64,000 nt of DNA from CAZFQG01 sp964520785 (GTDB lineage Bacteria; Planctomycetota; Planctomycetia; Pirellulales; Thermoguttaceae): NCBI GenBank assembly GCA_964520785.1, contig CAZFQG010000005.1:17293-81292 (forward strand). The letters are read 5' to 3'. A program made the translations under genes and the position numbers. Positions 9,062-18,269 of this stretch are shown here, piece after piece. Below the pieces are notes generated by a model. That model made no database searches. It had not been told where the DNA came from and saw only the letters and a program-made list of their open reading frames with translations. How positions within the stretch are numbered: the stretch's first letter is position 1; the number at the start of each line of letters is the position of its first letter.

Positions 9062-9682
9062 CTATTCCGACGGTGGATCCGCCTTCGGTGCGTTTCGCGA
9101 GAAAAGCCGGTGTCGCAGGTAGAGAATCGCGACGAAGTCGTAGACGGCATGGACGATGATCGGAACCGCCAAGTTCTCGAAGTGCAGGAACAACCCACCG
9201 AAGTATAGTCCCATCATCGTGGCGACAACGAAGTAGGGGCGGTGGACGGCGTGCGCGGCTCCGAATACGACGGCACCCAGTGCCAATCCGGCGAAAGCTC
9301 CAGGAGTCCCTCCGATCCATTCCGCCAGGCCCGCCTGCAAGACCCCGCGAAAGAGCATCTCTTCCCCGAGACCGGCGAGAAAGGAAATCGCCGCGACATC
9401 GATCCATCCCGCGTGCCGGAAGAAGCGGCAAAGCACTTCGTCGACGGTGTCGGCGACGCGCCGCAGCGGCTCCCAGCGGATCCAGACGGTCACCAGGAGC
9501 ATCCCGATGAGGGGGAGAGACCCCAGAAGTCCCCATCCGATCGCGCCGGGGGACCACTTCACGGCGGCCAAGGGGTCGATGCCGATGAAGCCGCCGATGA
9601 CCGCCGCGAGAAGGGCAAGGCCACCCTCGAACGCGGCGATCAAGACCAGAACGGATTGCGGCGAGGGAGAGTCTTCAGACAA
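9062..9682 (-). CDS. CPBP family intramembrane metalloprotease
   Basis: A 206-residue polytopic membrane protein of the CAAX protease/bacteriocin-processing (Abi) family. The motifs are intact: Glu107-Glu108 with Arg112 in EEMLFRG, His144 in FGAAHAVH, and His178 with Asp182 in HAVYDF. About six hydrophobic segments can be counted. Family members cleave within the membrane, but bacterial substrates are mostly unknown, and nothing in the neighbourhood suggests one. It is transcribed towards dxs. Confidence 0.88.
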   Translation of the reverse strand: MSEDSPSPQSVLVLIAAFEGGLALLAAVIGGFIGIDPLAAVKWSPGAIGWGLLGSLPLIGMLLVTVWIRWEPLRRVADTVDEVLCRFFRHAGWIDVAAISFLAGLGEEMLFRGVLQAGLAEWIGGTPGAFAGLALGAVVFGAAHAVHRPYFVVATMMGLYFGGLFLHFENLAVPIIVHAVYDFVAILYLRHRLFSRNAPKADPPSE

Positions 9683-9973
9683 GGTTCAGGGGGCGTTGCG
9701 CGACGAGGCTTGGGGGAGGGGAATGCCATCCGGCGGCACGAATCGTTCTGGCTGGTCCCATTCTAGGAAAGAAGCGAGCCCGTCTCAAGGTGCCGTTTCG
9801 CCTTCGTCGCCCGATTCGCGGTTCGCGGGTCCACTCGTGCCGGCATTGCAGCCCCCCGTGCATGGGGTGTTTCATTCTTCGGATTCGCCTTAACCGATCC
9901 CTTTTGAATCCTGAAACGGTTACTCGGGTTTCGGGAGGTTGACTACGGTGACGACAGGTGTCAGGCTGGAGGT

Positions 9974-11629
9974 ATGGACCATTTCTTCACCCCCGCGATT
10001 TGTCGTGTTTACCGAGAGGCCTCCCGGTGGCGGTTTTCCGATTCTTCGGAGCCGCTTTCTCCGGCCGCCGTCTTGCTGGGATTGCTGGCCGAGGGGGAGT
10101 CCCGCGCGGCCGAGGAACTGGGGAAGCACCAGATTGATGCGCAAGCAGTTCATGCGCGTTGGCCGGAGATGCATTTGGTGGAGGAGCCGCCGCGGTCGTC
10201 CGCGGAGGACATGCCCTGGCGGTTTGCGGCGGACTTACGCGCGGCGATCGCCGCGGTCGTGGACCGGTTGGCGCTTTTTCCACAACCACTCGAAATCGCC
10301 ACCGAGCACCTTCTGTTGGGCCTTGCCGCCGTGGAGACCGAAACAGGCCGGTGGCTCCGAAGTCGGGGGCTTGACCCGGAGGCGATGACGGCCGAGCTGT
10401 TCACACTTTACGGGGTCAACAAGGACATGCGCCCTCTCGAGTGCGACGAGTTGGAAAGCCCGGACGACCCCGTGACGGTCGGGACGCCGTTGGAAAGGGA
10501 CGAATTCGAACCGGTTCCGGCCTTCAAAACGCCCCGGATTTCCAGGGGTTCCTCGGACGACGATGACTTGCCGGCGTTGACGCTTACTCCGCGGGAAGCG
10601 GTGCAGGTCTTGCGAATCCTCGATGCCGCCGCGAACCGGGCTCGTGAAGGGCTCCGGGTAGTGGAAGACTTCGTCCGCTTCGTACTGGACGACGCGCACT
10701 TGACGCGAAAGCTTAAACAATGGCGACATGACTTGAGCGACGTTCTGGCTTCCGTTCCACTTGCCGGACGCATGGCCGCGCGGGATACCGAAACCGACGT
10801 CGGAACGGAGATCGGCACCGTCTCCGAGGCATCGCGCCGCTTTCCGGAGGACGTACTCACCGCGAATTTCAAGCGGCTCCAGGAATCGCTTCGGAGCCTG
10901 GAAGAATATGGAAAACTCTACGGGGGCGATTTGGCCGCGCGCGTGGAACAACTCCGGTACCGGACTTACACGTTGCACCGCGCCGCCGCCATTACTCGAA
11001 CGAGCCTTGACCGGCTCGCGGACGTCCGGCTTTACGTCCTTCTCGACGGCCGCGAATCGGCCGAGGAATTCGAAAGACTGGCGAGCGTTCTGATCGAAAA
11101 CGGGGTCGACGCGATACAACTCCGTGACAAGCGGCTCGACGACCGAACGCTTCTGGACCGCGGCCGGCGGCTCCGCGCGCTGACTCGCCGCGGGAATACG
11201 CTCTTCATCGTCAACGACAGACCGGACATCGCCGCACTCTCCCATGCCGACGGCGTTCACGTGGGTCAAGAAGAGCTTTCCCCGAAAAACGCGCGAGCGA
11301 TCGTCGGGCCGGACGCTTTGATCGGAGTCTCGACTCATTCGATTCAACAGGCCCGCTGCGCCGTCCTTTCCGGGGCGAACTACATCGGCGTCGGCCCGAC
11401 CTTTCTCTCCAACACCAAAGAGTTCGAGCAGTTCCCCGGTCCGGCCCTCTTGGAAGCGGTCGTCTCGGAGATCCGCCTCCCGGCGTTCGCCATCGGCGGA
11501 ATCAATGCGTCGAATCTTGCCCGGGTTCTGGGAACCGGGCTTCGCCGAATCGCCGTGCAAAACGCCGTCCTTGGAGAGTCCGATCCGGCGGCGGCGGCGA
11601 GGCTGCTGGCGAAACGACTGCGCGGTTAG
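9974..11629 (+). CDS. thiE: Clp_N-ThiD2-ThiE fusion; thiamine phosphate synthase
   Basis: A 551-residue fusion. Residues about 3-145 hold two Clp N-terminal repeats (FFTPAICRVYREASRW... and ...EIATEHLLLGLAAVETETGRWL). An acidic linker (150-200) follows. Residues about 208-345 (LRILDAAANRAREGLRVVEDF) match the ThiD2 domain often found before ThiE. Residues 352-551 are ThiE: DAIQLRDKR, IVNDRPDIA, ADGVHVGQEEL, GVSTHS, ANYIGVGPTFLSNTK and AFAIGGINASN cover the pyrophosphate, pyrimidine and thiazole sites. ThiE joins HMP-PP and thiazole phosphate into thiamine phosphate. The Clp_N part is normally an adaptor- and substrate-binding module of ClpA/ClpC, so its presence here is odd. The start at 9974 coincides with the beginning of the Clp_N fold. 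No other thiamine gene is in the window. Confidence 0.9.
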   Translation: MDHFFTPAICRVYREASRWRFSDSSEPLSPAAVLLGLLAEGESRAAEELGKHQIDAQAVHARWPEMHLVEEPPRSSAEDMPWRFAADLRAAIAAVVDRLALFPQPLEIATEHLLLGLAAVETETGRWLRSRGLDPEAMTAELFTLYGVNKDMRPLECDELESPDDPVTVGTPLERDEFEPVPAFKTPRISRGSSDDDDLPALTLTPREAVQVLRILDAAANRAREGLRVVEDFVRFVLDDAHLTRKLKQWRHDLSDVLASVPLAGRMAARDTETDVGTEIGTVSEASRRFPEDVLTANFKRLQESLRSLEEYGKLYGGDLAARVEQLRYRTYTLHRAAAITRTSLDRLADVRLYVLLDGRESAEEFERLASVLIENGVDAIQLRDKRLDDRTLLDRGRRLRALTRRGNTLFIVNDRPDIAALSHADGVHVGQEELSPKNARAIVGPDALIGVSTHSIQQARCAVLSGANYIGVGPTFLSNTKEFEQFPGPALLEAVVSEIRLPAFAIGGINASNLARVLGTGLRRIAVQNAVLGESDPAAAARLLAKRLRG

Positions 11630-11810
11630 CCGGATAATAACGGTCTGAGGGCCATCCACGCCCCCACTTTCCGTGGGCTATACTCTGGGTAGGACCGATC
11701 CCGCCAGGGCCCTGGACGGTTCGGGGAACGCGGCCGTGTTCTTCCGAGAGTCCGTGCGGCTCGCGCGGTTCGCGATCGGTACGAACATCATCCCTTATAG
11801 GAGACGTACG

Positions 11811-12269
11811 ATGATCCAAGTAAAACACGGCAAGTCCGACAAAACCATCGGGTTTGAAGTGAACGGGAAGCTCCTCCACGAGGACTACCAGGTCATGATT
11901 CCGCGGCTCGAAGAACTGATCGGCGAGTACGGGAGTATCCGCTGCCTGATCGAAATCGAGAACACGCACGGCTTCGAGATGCGTGCGCTGTGGGACGAGA
12001 TCAAGTTCGACACGAAACACTGCAAGGACGTCGAGCGATGCGCCGTCGTCGGCGATCCCTCGTGGCACCACTGGATGACGAAATTCGGGCAATTCCTGTT
12101 CCGCAAGGCGGAAGTCAAGTACTTCTCGGCGGAAGACGCGGGGGCGGCCTGGGAGTGGCTTGAAGAGGGACTGCCGCAGAGCCAAATCGGCACCGGTGCC
12201 GAAAGCGACATGACGGCCGAGGGATTCCACTCCGGTTCCATCGAGACACCGATGCAGGTCGATCGCTGA
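11811..12269 (+). CDS. SpoIIAA-like (STAS/SEC14-like) protein
   Basis: A 152-residue protein resembling the SpoIIAA-like family (PF11964), small alpha/beta proteins with a STAS/CRAL-TRIO-like fold. Typical features are the start (MIQVKHGKSDKTIGFEVNGKLLHEDY), the central YGSIRCLIEIENTHGFEMRALWDEIKFD and the closing KVKYFSAEDAGAAWEWLEE-type helix. The ATG at 11811 has a good Shine-Dalgarno (TAGGAGAC, 11798-11805); the longer frame from 11673 runs through untranslated sequence. The last 20 residues, after EEGLPQ, are an extension. The cellular role of the family is unclear. A bidirectional terminator separates it from hisS. Confidence 0.82.
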   Translation: MIQVKHGKSDKTIGFEVNGKLLHEDYQVMIPRLEELIGEYGSIRCLIEIENTHGFEMRALWDEIKFDTKHCKDVERCAVVGDPSWHHWMTKFGQFLFRKAEVKYFSAEDAGAAWEWLEEGLPQSQIGTGAESDMTAEGFHSGSIETPMQVDR

Positions 12270-12296
12270 ATTCCACCGGGGTGTCGCAAAGAACAT

Positions 12297-12327
12297 AAGA
12301 ACCGCCGATCCTTTCTCGGCGGTTCTT
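12297..12327. terminator. Bidirectional rho-independent terminator
   Basis: A perfect 12-base inverted repeat (AAGAACCGCCGA, 12297-12308, and TCGGCGGTTCTT, 12316-12327) with a 7-base loop, with A-rich sequence on the left and T-rich on the right. It sits between the convergent SpoIIAA-like gene and hisS and can stop transcription from both sides. Confidence 0.88.
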
Positions 12328-12329
12328 CT

Positions 12330-13688
12330 TTATTGAACGTCGACCGGGCGCCCGTGGAGCCCGAGAACCTGCTCCACCGCGCGGACCACCTCTCCTTCGC
12401 CGACATCCCTCTTCTCTCCGGAGAGAAGGTCCTTCACCTGGATGACGCCGGCCGCGAATTCGTCGGCGCCGGCGATGAGGGCAATGCGAAAACCGCGGCG
12501 GTCGGCGTATTTGAGTTGTTGGCCCAACTTCTTCGCGTCCGGAAAGACCTCCGTCGCGATTCCGGCCTTCCTCAGCCGCGACGCCAGTGCCACGTAGTCG
12601 TTCAATCGCGACTCGTCGAAGTATGGGATGAAAACGGCCGCCGGCGTCGACGTCGCCTCGATCATGCCGAGTTCCTCCATCGCCGCCAAAAGCCTGTCCA
12701 GTCCCAACGACGCGCCCACCCCGGGCAGTTCCTGGTCGGTATACAGCTCCGCCAGATTGTCGTAGCGCCCGCCGCTGCAAACGCTGCCGATGTCGGGCAT
12801 GTCCTCCAAAAACGTCTCGTAGATCGTTCCGGTGTAATAGTCCAGTCCGCGCGCAATAGAGACATCCAGCTTGACTCGTTCCTCCGGGACGTTTGCCGCC
12901 CGGACGGCGCCGAGGAGTTGCGCCAGCTCGGCGGTTCCCCTTTCCCCCTTTTCGCTCCCGGCGGTGAGCGACTCGATCTCGCGGAGGATTTCGTCGTTCG
13001 TTCCAGCCGTTTTCGCCAGGCGGAGGACTTCCTCGGCCTGCGCCGCCGCCACGCCGGCCGTCTCGGCCATTTCCCGGGCCACTTTTTCCGGGCCGATCTT
13101 GGCGAGCTTGTCGAGCGCCCTGAGAATCGGCGCGCATTGCTCAGCGAGATCGAGCTTTTCGAGCACTCCGGCAAGCACCCTGCGGTTGTTGACGCGAATC
13201 GTGAACCGCTCGAATCCGATCGCCTCGAACAGGTCGTTGACGACCAGCGCCGTTTCGATATCGGCGGCGACCGATCTCGTCCCGATCGTGTCGAAATCGC
13301 ACTGCATGAACTCCCGGTAACGCCCGCGCTGCTTTCGTTCTCCGCGCCAGACCGTCGCGATGTGGTAGCGTTTCAGCGGCGTGCCCAACTCGCCGACGTG
13401 CTGGGCGGCGAACCGCGCCAGCGGGACGGTCAGGTCGAAACGCATGCCCACATGCCGGTCGCCATGATCACGGAACTGGTACAGTTGCTTATCGCTTTCC
13501 TCCCCCCCCTTTCCGGCCAGAATCTCGTAATACTCCAGGCTCGGCGTATCGATCGGGAAGAAACCGTATGAACGGTACACCCGCCGCGCCGTTTCCATGA
13601 GCTTCTCGCGAGGAATCATGGCGGAAGGGAGGTAATCGCGGAATCCGCTGAGAATCCGCGGCGCGATACGTTGAGTCTTTTGCTTCAT
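12330..13688 (-). CDS. hisS: Histidine-tRNA ligase
   Basis: Class II aminoacyl-tRNA synthetase charging tRNA-His. The protein has 452 residues. Motif 1 region (YGFFPIDTPSLEYYE), motif 2 (RYREFMQCDFDTIG, about residues 118-131), the histidine A signature (SIARGLDYYTGTIYE) and motif 3 (VGASLGLDRLLAAME) are all present, as is the C-terminal anticodon-binding domain from about residue 345. It starts with MKQKTQRIAPRILSGFRDYLP, fitting the family. The insertion domain between motifs 2 and 3 contains a helical stretch with a SEKGERGTAEL loop. The neighbouring YkgJ gene lies upstream on the same strand, 37 bases away. Confidence 0.96.
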   Translation of the reverse strand: MKQKTQRIAPRILSGFRDYLPSAMIPREKLMETARRVYRSYGFFPIDTPSLEYYEILAGKGGEESDKQLYQFRDHGDRHVGMRFDLTVPLARFAAQHVGELGTPLKRYHIATVWRGERKQRGRYREFMQCDFDTIGTRSVAADIETALVVNDLFEAIGFERFTIRVNNRRVLAGVLEKLDLAEQCAPILRALDKLAKIGPEKVAREMAETAGVAAAQAEEVLRLAKTAGTNDEILREIESLTAGSEKGERGTAELAQLLGAVRAANVPEERVKLDVSIARGLDYYTGTIYETFLEDMPDIGSVCSGGRYDNLAELYTDQELPGVGASLGLDRLLAAMEELGMIEATSTPAAVFIPYFDESRLNDYVALASRLRKAGIATEVFPDAKKLGQQLKYADRRGFRIALIAGADEFAAGVIQVKDLLSGEKRDVGEGEVVRAVEQVLGLHGRPVDVQ

Positions 13689-13725
13689 CGGTGGGATGAG
13701 AGGGAGGTTGGGGGAGTAGGGAATG

Positions 13726-14154
13726 CTACGGTCTTGGACCGCGGATTCCTTCCTTGGTTCGCGGACCTAGCACCGCCTCGGCGTATTCGAGGACTTGCTC
13801 CGGGGTCTCCCAGTAGTGGTCGTAGACCCAGTCGTCCTCGTATTCGCATTTGTCGGTCGTGTAGTCGCGGCAAATCTGCGGCCGGGAGTCGTACGCGCCA
13901 CAGAGATTGTCGTCGCCCAGTGCCTTGCACTTGTTATGGACCAAGAGGTACCAATCCCCGTCCTCGACGAAGACGGTGGCCCTCTCGTGCAGCAGATACC
14001 AGCGGATGAATTCGAAATCCTTCCATTCCTCGGGCGCCTCGATCGGCAGGGCGAAGTACCGGCAGCACTTGGCGCTACAGTGGGCACACAGGTTTTCCCC
14101 AGCGGGAATCTCTTCGCGAGTCGGTTTTATTCTTGAATTTTCATGGTTTTTCAT
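13726..14154 (-). CDS. YkgJ family cysteine cluster protein
   Basis: A 142-residue protein with the cysteine pattern of the YkgJ/UPF0153 zinc/iron-chelating family: CAHCSAKCCRYF near residues 23-34, then CKALGDDNLCGAYDSRPQICRDY around residues 75-97. The family binds a metal or cluster through these cysteines; its function is not firmly known. The ATG at 14154 has GGAG upstream and follows a possible -10 (TATACT, 14189-14194, minus strand); the longer frame from 14313 adds an unrelated Cys/Arg-rich segment and was not used. Confidence 0.85.
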   Translation of the reverse strand: MKNHENSRIKPTREEIPAGENLCAHCSAKCCRYFALPIEAPEEWKDFEFIRWYLLHERATVFVEDGDWYLLVHNKCKALGDDNLCGAYDSRPQICRDYTTDKCEYEDDWVYDHYWETPEQVLEYAEAVLGPRTKEGIRGPRP

Positions 14155-14188
14155 TGATTGCGGTTTTCTCCGGGATGAATGGCTTCTC

Positions 14189-14194
14189 AGTATA
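14189..14194 (-). promoter_or_regulatory. Possible -10 element for the ykgJ-like gene
   Basis: TATACT on the minus strand about 35 bases upstream of the chosen ATG. There is no convincing -35 element, so this is weak. Confidence 0.3.
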
Positions 14195-14439
14195 TAGGTT
14201 GACGCCGGGGGACGGAAGGTGAGGCAAACGCAGCGCCAATGGCATCGAGGAAACCTACAACTCCAACACGAAGGAACTCCGTCCCACCGCGAAAGTTGGT
14301 CTAACCCATACAATCCGCTCTTCCGGAACGTAGTTCAGCGCGAACGCATGGTCCGTTTGTGTCATTATTCAGAGATGATCCGAAAATGACGATTCGCCTT
14401 ACCGTGCCACCTCGTCGGATTGAAAACTCAAGGAAAAAA

Positions 14440-15743
14440 ATGAGCGTTCTTGGACATCGACCCGAGTGGATTCCAGTCGCGGCGGTCTTCCTGTTGGCTG
14501 TTGCGTTCGCGGTCCCCGTCGTCGCCGACACCCTGGAAGAGGCCTGTTGGATGGCAGTGGCTACCGATCAGTCAATCCGGTCGCGGCAAATGGAAACGCG
14601 GGCCGCGCGGTGGGGCTATCGCGCGGCGAAGGGTGGCCACCTGCCGCAAGTCAGAGCGATGTCCGAGTATATCCTTTTGTCGGATCGCCCGTCGATCAAC
14701 ATGACCGTTCCGCAGGTGGGATCGTTCAGTGCGCCGATCCTCGACAAGAACTTCAACGTAACGACGGCAAGCATAACCCAGCCGATTTGGAACGGCGGCC
14801 GCACGCGCTGGGCCGTCAACGCGGCCGCGTCTCGAGTTAGCGCCGCGGAGCGCGCGGAGCTGACCACCGTGCAGGATGTCAAGCTCGCGGCGGTAAGCGC
14901 GTACGTAACGGTACTCCGCGCCGGCAGACTGTTGAAAGTGACCGAAAGCAACGTCATCAGCCTCGAATCGCATGTCAGGGACGTGTCCAACATGCTCGAA
15001 CAGGGAATGGTCGCGAAAAACGACTTCCTGGCGGCCCGCGTCGCGCTGGCAAACGCGGCTCAAGCCGCGCGTCGAGCAAGCAACGGCTTGGATACCTCCA
15101 GAGCCGCGTACAACCGGCAGGTGGGGCGGTCGCTGGCTGCGGAAGTCGTGCTCGCGGAAATCGATTTGCCCCCGGCTTCCGAGAATCTCGACGCCCTCAC
15201 GCGAACGGCGATCCAATTGCGTCCGGAACTGGCCGCCCTTTCCGCACAAGCGAACGCGCTGCGGAGCGAGGCGAAACAGCTCAAGCCGAAAACCTGCCGA
15301 ACATCGCGTGCGGAGGCTTGTATGGCCACTTGCAGAATCAAAGCATCCAACCGAACGACTATTGGATGGCCCACTGCGGGTTGAATTGGGCTCCGTACGA
15401 CGGAGGAATCGCTCGATCCAGGGCGAATGCTCTGTTCGAGCAGGCCGAGGCGGTCCTCCGGCACCGTGCAGACGCGCAGACGAAGATTGCGCTCCAAGTC
15501 CGGACCGCGTGGCTGGACGAACAGGAGACGCGCGACCGTATCCGGGTCACCGAGACGGCAATCGAGCAGGCGGAAGAAAACCTCCGGGTCGCCAAACTCC
15601 GCTTCGACCAGGGGAAGGGGACGAACACGGAAGTCCTGGATGCAGAAACCGCCAGAACCGAGACGTACAACAACTATTACAACGCCCTGTACGACGCGAT
15701 CCTGGCGACGTATCAGCTCCGACGCGCCGTGGGGACGCTTTAG
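14440..15743 (+). pseudogene. TolC family outer membrane efflux protein, frameshifted
   Basis: Two adjoining frames together make one TolC-like protein. The first (14440 to about 15285) has a signal peptide (VAAVFLLAVAFAVPVVADTL) and the first half of the periplasmic alpha-barrel; the second (about 15286-15743) continues with ENLPNIACGGLYGHLQNQS and the second coiled-coil hairpin ending YQLRRAVGTL. Restoring one base in AAGCCG at 15284-15286 (AAG CCC GAA AAC CTG) rejoins them. Without it, the first frame runs out of frame to 15384. The start at 14440 has AGGA five bases upstream. TolC proteins form the outer membrane channel of efflux pumps or type I secretion; no pump gene is nearby. It may be a recent inactivation or a sequencing/assembly error. 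Confidence 0.8.
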
Positions 15744-15750
15744 GAGTCCC

Positions 15751-18240
15751 TCACTCCCCCAACCAAAACGACCGCCAATAGGCCCTATCCAACTCGTAGA
15801 TGTCGAGCGAACCGTCATTCGCGGCGCCTGGGGGGAGGATGCCGTAGCGCTTGAGTTCGCGGACGTACGGCTCCGGGGGCCGGTAGCCGGGCATGTCGAA
15901 ACGTTTGATGCCGTCGAGGTATTCCTTGCCAGCGGTGATCATCGTGAGAATCTTCTGGTAATCGGCGTCGTTCGTGCCGGCAAAAACGGGTTTGGCCGTT
16001 TCCGGCGAGGCCGGATTGCGACAAAGGCCCCAGCCGCCTGCCTCCTCGGCGAGCGGCGCCAACAGGGCGAGCGACTTCTCGGGTTCGCTGAGATTGAAGA
16101 CGATGTGCCGCGCCCGCTCCAGCCGCGGGTCGTTCATGTCGGGCATCCAGAAGGAGAGCCCGTTTTCGTCCGACAGGGCCTTGGGGAGGCGGCGATCGTT
16201 CTGGTGGCATCCGTCGCACCGCCGGGTGATCGCCTCGGCGGCCGCTTCAGTCTCGGGCCGGTCGTAGTCGGTGTGGACCTGGATGTTCTGCGTATAGCCG
16301 CCGACGGACCCCGCCCCCAGTGCGCCATACGTCCCGGGGTAGGGTGCGCCGGCGTCGATCCACAGGCGGAGAATTTTGGCGTCGCGCTCGGTCGCCTTGG
16401 CTTCGTAGTGCGAGCCGTCGAGCATCGTCAGAATCTTACTCGCGCCGGAGCCCAGCGCCCGAGGCGGATAGTTGCTTTTCGGAAGGTTGCGGCCGTCGGA
16501 ATACAGACGGCGGATCGTCAGGTGGTAATACGCCTGTGAGAACATGGGCCCCCGGTCGCCGCACAGGAGCAGCTTTCCGGCGTAGGGACCGCCGCGGTCG
16601 GTCTTTTCGTAGCCGTGGCAGTCGACGCAGAGCCGGTCGAGAATCGGCTGGACGTCACGGGGAAAATCGAATACGTCGGGGCACTCGTCGATCGGCTCGA
16701 TCCGCTGGGGGGACGCACGCATCGCTCGGAGGTTCATCCTCGGCAGGAACGTTTGTGTCCGCTTTTCGTGGCAGCCGACGCAACCGATCGTCTCGCCCGA
16801 CTGGACCGTGAGGAAGCTCTGCATCCGCTTGACCGACAAGTCGTTCTCGTCGAGGGCGACCAGGATGAGCGACCGCAGGGCGGGGACCTCGAAAAACGCC
16901 GACCCGTCCTCTTCCACCGGGACCGTGCCGAGCACCCTCTCCAGCGTGAACGACCCGGCGTAGGTGAGCGGATCCATTCCACCGGTATAGTTGATCGGCT
17001 TGGGGAGGCTTTCCAGGACGAGCAGTTTCTTGATGTCGCCCCGCTTCACCCCCTCCATGTTGCGGCCCTGGTAAACGTCGATGAGGAAAAGGCGGCCGCG
17101 GGTCTCGTCGAGTGCCACCCGGGGGGGAATGATCCGCTCGCGCTCTCTTTCTCGCAAGGGGCGAGGCTCGTGGCATTCATAGCCGGCCGCCGCGTCGGCT
17201 TCCGGCAGCGTGAAGATCGTCTCGCACTTCCCGTCGTCGTCGACCAGTTGGAGCGTTTTCCCATGAGCGGTAAGGAAGCAGTCTTTCGTAAGTGGGTAAG
17301 GATCGCGAAAGTTCGCGTCCGGGTGGATTCGCGTCGCCATGCCGTCATCATCCGGACCGCCGCGAGGGTCGACGATGGTAAGATAGCCGGCGTGTTCTCT
17401 CGCCCCGTGCCCCGGCGAGAAGATCGCGATCACGCGATTCGTCCCGGGAATCGGCTTAGCGTCGATCATTACCACGCCGGGAGTTTGATTGCCGAAGAAA
17501 ACGGTCTGGTTGGTCCCGTCGGGGCTCATCGTCCACAGATGGTGGTAGTGGACCTGCGAGCGGTCGACGTATTCCCAGCGTTGGTACAGAATCCGCCCGT
17601 CCGGCAATGGCCAGGGGGTATTATCGTGCTCGACATTGGCCGAGACCTGACGGATGTTGGAGCCGTCCGCGTCGCAGCGGTAAAGGACGCCCACCTGGGT
17701 CACCCAGCAATTCACCCAACGCCGGGCGCGGCTGGAGACGAAAATGAGCGAACCGTCCGGAAGCCAGCACGGCTCGATGTCGTCGTAGTTCCCGTCGGTC
17801 AACTGAGTCAGGCCGCTGCCGTCGGCGCCGATCCGGTAGAGGTGAAAGTGCTCGCCGTCCCCTTTCCGGTAGGAAAAGACGATCGTTTTGCCGTCGTAAT
17901 GCACCACCGGATCGCGGACGCCGCCGAGCGGATCGTCCAGGAGAACGGTGACCTCGCCGGTCTTCACGTTCAGCCGGAAGAGCTTTCCGCCGGGGACATA
18001 GGTGACCCGCTTCTCGTGGTGCCGGCACTGGTCGAAGTAGCTCTCGCCTCCCCAATCGGCGTAGTAGCTGAAGTTCGCGTACCAGTGACCGTCCGGACCT
18101 GGCTTCCGCAGGGCGAAGACGATCTCCGTCTCCGCCTGTTTCGCGGCGGCGGTCTTCGCGGAATCGTCGGCGCGTGCCGGGCTGGCGGCAGTGAAACCGA
18201 ACAGGGCGAGGAATAGGACAATCGCGTGGAAACGGTGCAT
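15751..18240 (-). CDS. Three-haem HzsA-like secreted protein
   Basis: An 829-residue exported protein. After a signal peptide (HRFHAIVLFLALFGFTAASPARA) come TolB/PD40-like beta-propeller repeats (FHLYRIGADGSGLTQLTDG, LPDGSLIFVSSRARR, LYRCDADGSNIRQVS) over residues about 50-400. The C-terminal half has three c-type haem motifs: CVGCH (487-491), CVDCH (538-542) and CDGCH (675-679). This order resembles the hydrazine synthase alpha-subunit family and its many planctomycete homologues. Lack of the other HZS subunits makes an anammox role unlikely; a periplasmic redox role is only inferred. It starts 30 bases after a ceramidase-like gene and is probably in one operon with it. The ATG at 18240 starts the signal peptide directly. 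Confidence 0.82.
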   Translation of the reverse strand: MHRFHAIVLFLALFGFTAASPARADDSAKTAAAKQAETEIVFALRKPGPDGHWYANFSYYADWGGESYFDQCRHHEKRVTYVPGGKLFRLNVKTGEVTVLLDDPLGGVRDPVVHYDGKTIVFSYRKGDGEHFHLYRIGADGSGLTQLTDGNYDDIEPCWLPDGSLIFVSSRARRWVNCWVTQVGVLYRCDADGSNIRQVSANVEHDNTPWPLPDGRILYQRWEYVDRSQVHYHHLWTMSPDGTNQTVFFGNQTPGVVMIDAKPIPGTNRVIAIFSPGHGAREHAGYLTIVDPRGGPDDDGMATRIHPDANFRDPYPLTKDCFLTAHGKTLQLVDDDGKCETIFTLPEADAAAGYECHEPRPLRERERERIIPPRVALDETRGRLFLIDVYQGRNMEGVKRGDIKKLLVLESLPKPINYTGGMDPLTYAGSFTLERVLGTVPVEEDGSAFFEVPALRSLILVALDENDLSVKRMQSFLTVQSGETIGCVGCHEKRTQTFLPRMNLRAMRASPQRIEPIDECPDVFDFPRDVQPILDRLCVDCHGYEKTDRGGPYAGKLLLCGDRGPMFSQAYYHLTIRRLYSDGRNLPKSNYPPRALGSGASKILTMLDGSHYEAKATERDAKILRLWIDAGAPYPGTYGALGAGSVGGYTQNIQVHTDYDRPETEAAAEAITRRCDGCHQNDRRLPKALSDENGLSFWMPDMNDPRLERARHIVFNLSEPEKSLALLAPLAEEAGGWGLCRNPASPETAKPVFAGTNDADYQKILTMITAGKEYLDGIKRFDMPGYRPPEPYVRELKRYGILPPGAANDGSLDIYELDRAYWRSFWLGE

Positions 18241-18269
18241 GGCGCGGCCTATTGAAAACTCCTGGGCTC

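Noticed and set aside
15751..18240. True hydrazine synthase (anammox) for the HzsA-like protein
   Set aside because: No other HZS subunit or hydrazine dehydrogenase is present and the family is widespread in non-anammox planctomycetes.
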